A DNA stretch of 15,042 nucleotides, from contig CALDPK010000090.1 in assembly GCA_937911855.1 (NCBI GenBank), forward strand, positions 1-15,042. The letters are read 5' to 3'. The position numbers were made by a program, and so were the translations under genes. Under the pieces are notes generated by a model. That model did no database searches. It was not told where the DNA came from and was given only the letters and a program-made list of their open reading frames with translations. The stretch comes from an uncultured Trueperaceae bacterium. GTDB taxonomy: Bacteria; Deinococcota; Deinococci; Deinococcales; Trueperaceae. Positions 13,149 through 15,042 of the stretch are shown here, one piece after another. The stretch's first letter is position 1, and every line of letters starts with the position of its first letter.

Positions 13149-13184
13149 CGGTGCGGTCAGCCATTGCTTGAGGCAGCCGCACCG
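13149..13184. repeat. Hairpin-forming inverted repeat between divergent genes
   Basis: CGGTGCGG (13149-13156) and CCGCACCG (13177-13184) pair perfectly. Inside, GCC (13160-13162) can pair with GGC (13172-13174), giving a compact stem of about 36 bases. It lies ten bases before TATCAT (13194-13199), a possible -10 of the DUF4287 gene. No T-run follows on either strand, so an operator or a structured RNA is as likely as a terminator. The rest of 13049-13271 shows no gene. Confidence 0.4.
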
Positions 13185-13271
13185 TCGCTGCTGTATCATT
13201 GGCCCCCAACAAGACCGGCGACTTGAGCCTGATCCTGATTCGTTGGCTTGGAATGCGGAATGGAGACCGTG

Positions 13272-13478
13272 ATGGCAGACGATAAAGTGAAGGGGCCCGC
13301 GTCGTATTTCCCGTCTATCGAGAAGACGTATGGCCAGCCGATAGCGCACTGGCTGACCCTCATTGATGAGATGGGCGACCTGAAGCACATGGAGAAGGTT
13401 GCCAGGCTGAAAAATGAGCATGGAATCGGGCACGGGCACGCCAATGCCCTGGTCGCCCATCACAAGACTCAGGTCTGA
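13272..13478 (+). CDS. DUF4287 domain-containing protein
   Basis: Small conserved protein of unknown function, with 68 residues. The sequence fits the DUF4287 family: SYFPSIEKTYGQPIAHW near residues 10-26, then LKNEHGIGHGHANALV near 47-62. It has no membrane segment or signal peptide. ATG 13272 is chosen because GGAG (13262-13265) lies six bases upstream. In-frame ATG 13260 and TTG 13248 would only add a few residues. Its last ten bases overlap the end of the convergent oxidoreductase gene. TATCAT at 13194-13199 may be its -10, but no -35 lies at a standard distance. Confidence 0.85.
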   Translation: MADDKVKGPASYFPSIEKTYGQPIAHWLTLIDEMGDLKHMEKVARLKNEHGIGHGHANALVAHHKTQV

Positions 13479-14431
13479 AACCGAATCATCAGCCTGCCGC
13501 AGGCGAGCTGGTCACCAAGCCGCTGCATGGCGACCGGCAGTTCCTCAAGCGGGTACTCAGATTCGATCGGTATGTGCAACTCAGCGTTCAGGGACTTCTG
13601 CAGCAATGTCCGCAGGTGTTCGCTCGAGGGGTTCACGAGGAGTACCTTCAGGTTCTTGCCGGAGGACCTGGTCAGGGCACCAGTGATCAGGGTCCCGAGT
13701 AACCTGCGGGTTGGGCCGCCAACAACCCAGTACGTTCCACCGTCTGCCAGCAGTCCGCGGGCAGGACCTGCAGTGATGGCTGCGATCGGATCAACGATGG
13801 TATCGAATCTGTCCTCGAGCCTGCTGACATCCGTCTTCGCGTAATCGACCACAAAGTCTGCACCGAGAGCGCGCATCAACTCCAGCTTCTGGCCGCTGTC
13901 CACTGCCGTTACCGTGGCGCCCGCAGCCTTGGCCAACTGGATGGCGTAGATTCCCGTGGCACCAGCGCCGCCCAGCAGTAGCACTTTGTCTCCAGCCTTC
14001 ACCGAATTGATGCCCTGGAGCGCGATCGTTCCAGCCTGTGGCAGCGCCGCTGCCTGAGAATAAGTTAGTGCTTGTGGAATTCGCGCTACTGGTGCGCCCT
14101 TACCTACGATGGCGTACTCAGCAAATGCGCCGGTGCCGTGGTACATGACGTCAGCGACAACCCTGTCCCCGACCCTGAAGTCCTCTACTTCGCTGCCTAC
14201 GGAGACTACTTCGCCGGCCAGATCAGTACCGAGGATTCTGACTTTCGGCTTAAGCGGCGACTGCATCCGGGCGTAAAACGGACTGCCAATCAGACTCTCC
14301 CAGTCAGACCGGTTCAAAGCGGCAGCATGGACTTGGACGAGCAGGTCACCTTGGCCCGGGGCCGGAATCGGCACGTCCCTCAAGTTCAGCTCTGCTGATC
14401 CGCCGTACCGGTCCCGCCACATAGCTCGCAC
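13469..14431 (-). CDS. Zinc-less medium-chain dehydrogenase/reductase (quinone oxidoreductase-like)
   Basis: Probable NAD(P)H-dependent oxidoreductase of the quinone oxidoreductase branch of the MDR superfamily. The natural substrate is unknown. The 320 residues contain the N-terminal GroES-like fold (RDVPIPAPGQGDLLVQVHAAALNRSDW, about 18-44), LGTDLAGEV near 68-76, GTGAFAEYA, and the Rossmann nucleotide-binding motif LLGGAGATGIYAIQLAKAAGA. The cysteine and histidine zinc ligands of alcohol dehydrogenases are missing. GTG at 14431-14429 gives MRAMWRDRYGG, which fits the usual MKA start of the family. ATG 14422 is possible but would lose three residues. It is divergent from the GNAT gene, with a 43-base gap. 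Confidence 0.87.
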   Translation of the reverse strand: MRAMWRDRYGGSAELNLRDVPIPAPGQGDLLVQVHAAALNRSDWESLIGSPFYARMQSPLKPKVRILGTDLAGEVVSVGSEVEDFRVGDRVVADVMYHGTGAFAEYAIVGKGAPVARIPQALTYSQAAALPQAGTIALQGINSVKAGDKVLLLGGAGATGIYAIQLAKAAGATVTAVDSGQKLELMRALGADFVVDYAKTDVSRLEDRFDTIVDPIAAITAGPARGLLADGGTYWVVGGPTRRLLGTLITGALTRSSGKNLKVLLVNPSSEHLRTLLQKSLNAELHIPIESEYPLEELPVAMQRLGDQLACGRLMIRFQT

Positions 14432-14440
14432 TAGACCTGG

Positions 14441-14468
14441 ATTCTACAGGGCCGGCGGACGATTACAA
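14441..14468 (-). promoter_or_regulatory. Predicted promoter of the MDR oxidoreductase gene
   Basis: On the minus strand TTGTAA (14468-14463, four of six) is followed by 16 bases and TAGAAT (14446-14441, five of six). Nine bases separate it from GTG 14431, so the leader would be very short or absent. Confidence 0.5.
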
Positions 14469-14469
14469 T
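14464..14469 (+). promoter_or_regulatory. Predicted -10 for a leaderless GNAT transcript
   Basis: TACAAT (five of six) lies five bases before ATG 14475 with no Shine-Dalgarno. Its complement is shared with the -35 of the opposing MDR promoter. Confidence 0.55.
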
Positions 14470-14474
14470 TCAGC

Positions 14475-14894
14475 ATGCGCATCCGGACGTTCAGCACGCA
14501 AGACGAGCAAGCTGTCATCGAACTCTGGACCATCTGTGGTCTGGTGCGGCCGTGGAACAATCCTCGGCTTGATATCGCCCGGAAGCTTGCCGAGCAACCG
14601 GACCTGTTCCTGGTCGCCGAAGTCGACGGCACACTCGTCGGCAGCGTCATGGCCGGTTACGACGGTCACCGCGGCTGGCTTTATTACCTTGCAGTTAGTC
14701 CGGGGCAACGGGGCAACTCGTATGGTCGCGAACTGGTAGACGCTGCCGAACAGCTGTTGCTGCAGCGCGGTTGCCCGAAGGTCAATCTCATGATCAGAAG
14801 TGACAACGAAGCTGTTCAGGACTTTTACCGCCACCTCGGCTATGCCACAGACGAGGTCGTAACAATGAGCCGTCGGCTGATTCAGGACGAATGA
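14475..14894 (+). CDS. GNAT-family acetyltransferase (YpeA-like)
   Basis: Acetyl-CoA-dependent N-acetyltransferase; the substrate is unknown. The 139-residue length matches E. coli YpeA (141). The GNAT fold is seen as FLVAEVDGTLVGSVMAGYDGHRGWLYYL-type strands (about 45-72), the acetyl-CoA motif region VSPGQRGNSYGRELV (about 74-88), and the C-terminal NEAVQDFYRHLGY with the family tyrosine. The motif usually reads Q/R-x-x-G-x-G/A, and here the middle glycine is serine (RGNSYG), a mild departure. YpeA-like features include RGCPKVNLMI and the ending SRRLIQDE. ATG 14475 has a -10 five bases upstream and no Shine-Dalgarno. Confidence 0.88.
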   Translation: MRIRTFSTQDEQAVIELWTICGLVRPWNNPRLDIARKLAEQPDLFLVAEVDGTLVGSVMAGYDGHRGWLYYLAVSPGQRGNSYGRELVDAAEQLLLQRGCPKVNLMIRSDNEAVQDFYRHLGYATDEVVTMSRRLIQDE

Positions 14895-14935
14895 CCGGGT
14901 AACATGTGCGCCCGCACCTGATGCACAGTCGACCT

Positions 14936-15042
14936 TCACTCCGCAATGTCAGTAAGGAACAAGGCTTCCCGGATGACATCAGACCGGGTCTTGCCGGCAA
15001 GTTCAGCCCGAGCATCCACTACTTCAAGCTCACTTTGGGTGA
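14936..15042 (-). CDS. Ribbon-helix-helix (CopG-like) protein, partial at right edge
   Basis: The C-terminal 34 residues are visible on the minus strand, with the stop at 14938-14936. The N-terminus is outside the window. SELEVVDARAELAG followed by KTRSDVIREALFLT fits the two helices of an RHH DNA-binding fold, where the RS-x-x-IREAL pattern is typical. Such small proteins are often antitoxins or repressors. No partner toxin is visible: a downstream partner would lie on the left, where the GNAT gene is convergent, and an upstream partner would be outside the window. The domain match is judged by eye. Confidence 0.6.
   Translation of the reverse strand, partial: TQSELEVVDARAELAGKTRSDVIREALFLTDIAE

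Noticed and set aside
13069..13272. Plus-strand open frame with a CPHC motif upstream of the DUF4287 gene
   Set aside because: The motif looked zinc-finger-like, but the rest of the sequence is unlike any family I know and it spans the hairpin region.
14794..15015. Minus-strand open frame of 73 codons at the right edge
   Set aside because: It overlaps the GNAT gene and competes with the RHH-like frame, and has no recognisable pattern.
1..15042. Defence system, CRISPR array, prophage, transposon or biosynthetic cluster
   Set aside because: No direct-repeat array, transposase, integrase, toxin or biosynthetic core enzyme was found; the genes are mostly metabolic, transport and repair.

Overview
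The window is high-GC bacterial DNA with densely packed genes on both strands. It has 17 complete genes plus one partial gene at each edge. No rRNA, tRNA, CRISPR array, insertion sequence or phage gene was seen. The likely source is a diderm with leaderless transcription, tentatively Deinococcota (Trueperaceae-like). Three things point that way: the siderophore-binding protein has a cleavable signal peptide but no lipobox cysteine; several genes have a TAnnnT hexamer only 5-8 nt before the start codon and no Shine-Dalgarno; and GTG, TTG and apparently ATC serve as start codons. No phylogenetic marker is present, so this placement is weak.

Layout. (1) Positions 1-262, minus: N-terminal part of a leucine-dehydrogenase-type amino acid dehydrogenase, apparently starting at ATC. 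(2) 523-4212, plus: a four-gene iron-siderophore ABC importer (binding protein, two FecCD permeases, ATPase) of the YclNOPQ/CeuBCDE type. (3) 4217-4987, minus: exonuclease III. (4) 5124-8458, plus: DoxX-like membrane protein, PadR-family regulator, glucuronate isomerase UxaC and a NagB-like sugar-phosphate deaminase. (5) 8466-8897, minus: small membrane protein. (6) 8975-10746, plus: a LarA-superfamily nickel-pincer racemase/epimerase overlapping a gluconate kinase. (7) 10757-13048, minus: DinB-family protein, a stand-alone SecD periplasmic-domain protein, and Ada. (8) 13272-13478, plus: DUF4287 protein. (9) 13469-14431, minus: zinc-less quinone oxidoreductase-like MDR enzyme. (10) 14475-14894, plus: YpeA-like GNAT acetyltransferase. 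(11) 14936-15042, minus: C-terminal end of a ribbon-helix-helix protein cut by the window edge.

How the genes may work together. UxaC, LarA and GntK suggest a sugar-acid route: hexuronate to ketohexuronate (UxaC), reduction to an aldonate such as mannonate (enzyme not in the window), C2 epimerisation to gluconate (LarA homologue), then phosphorylation to 6-phosphogluconate (GntK). This would bypass the usual UxuA/KdgK branch. The catalytic residues of each enzyme are visible. The linkage into one pathway is inference. Ada, exonuclease III and possibly DinB form a loose DNA-damage theme.
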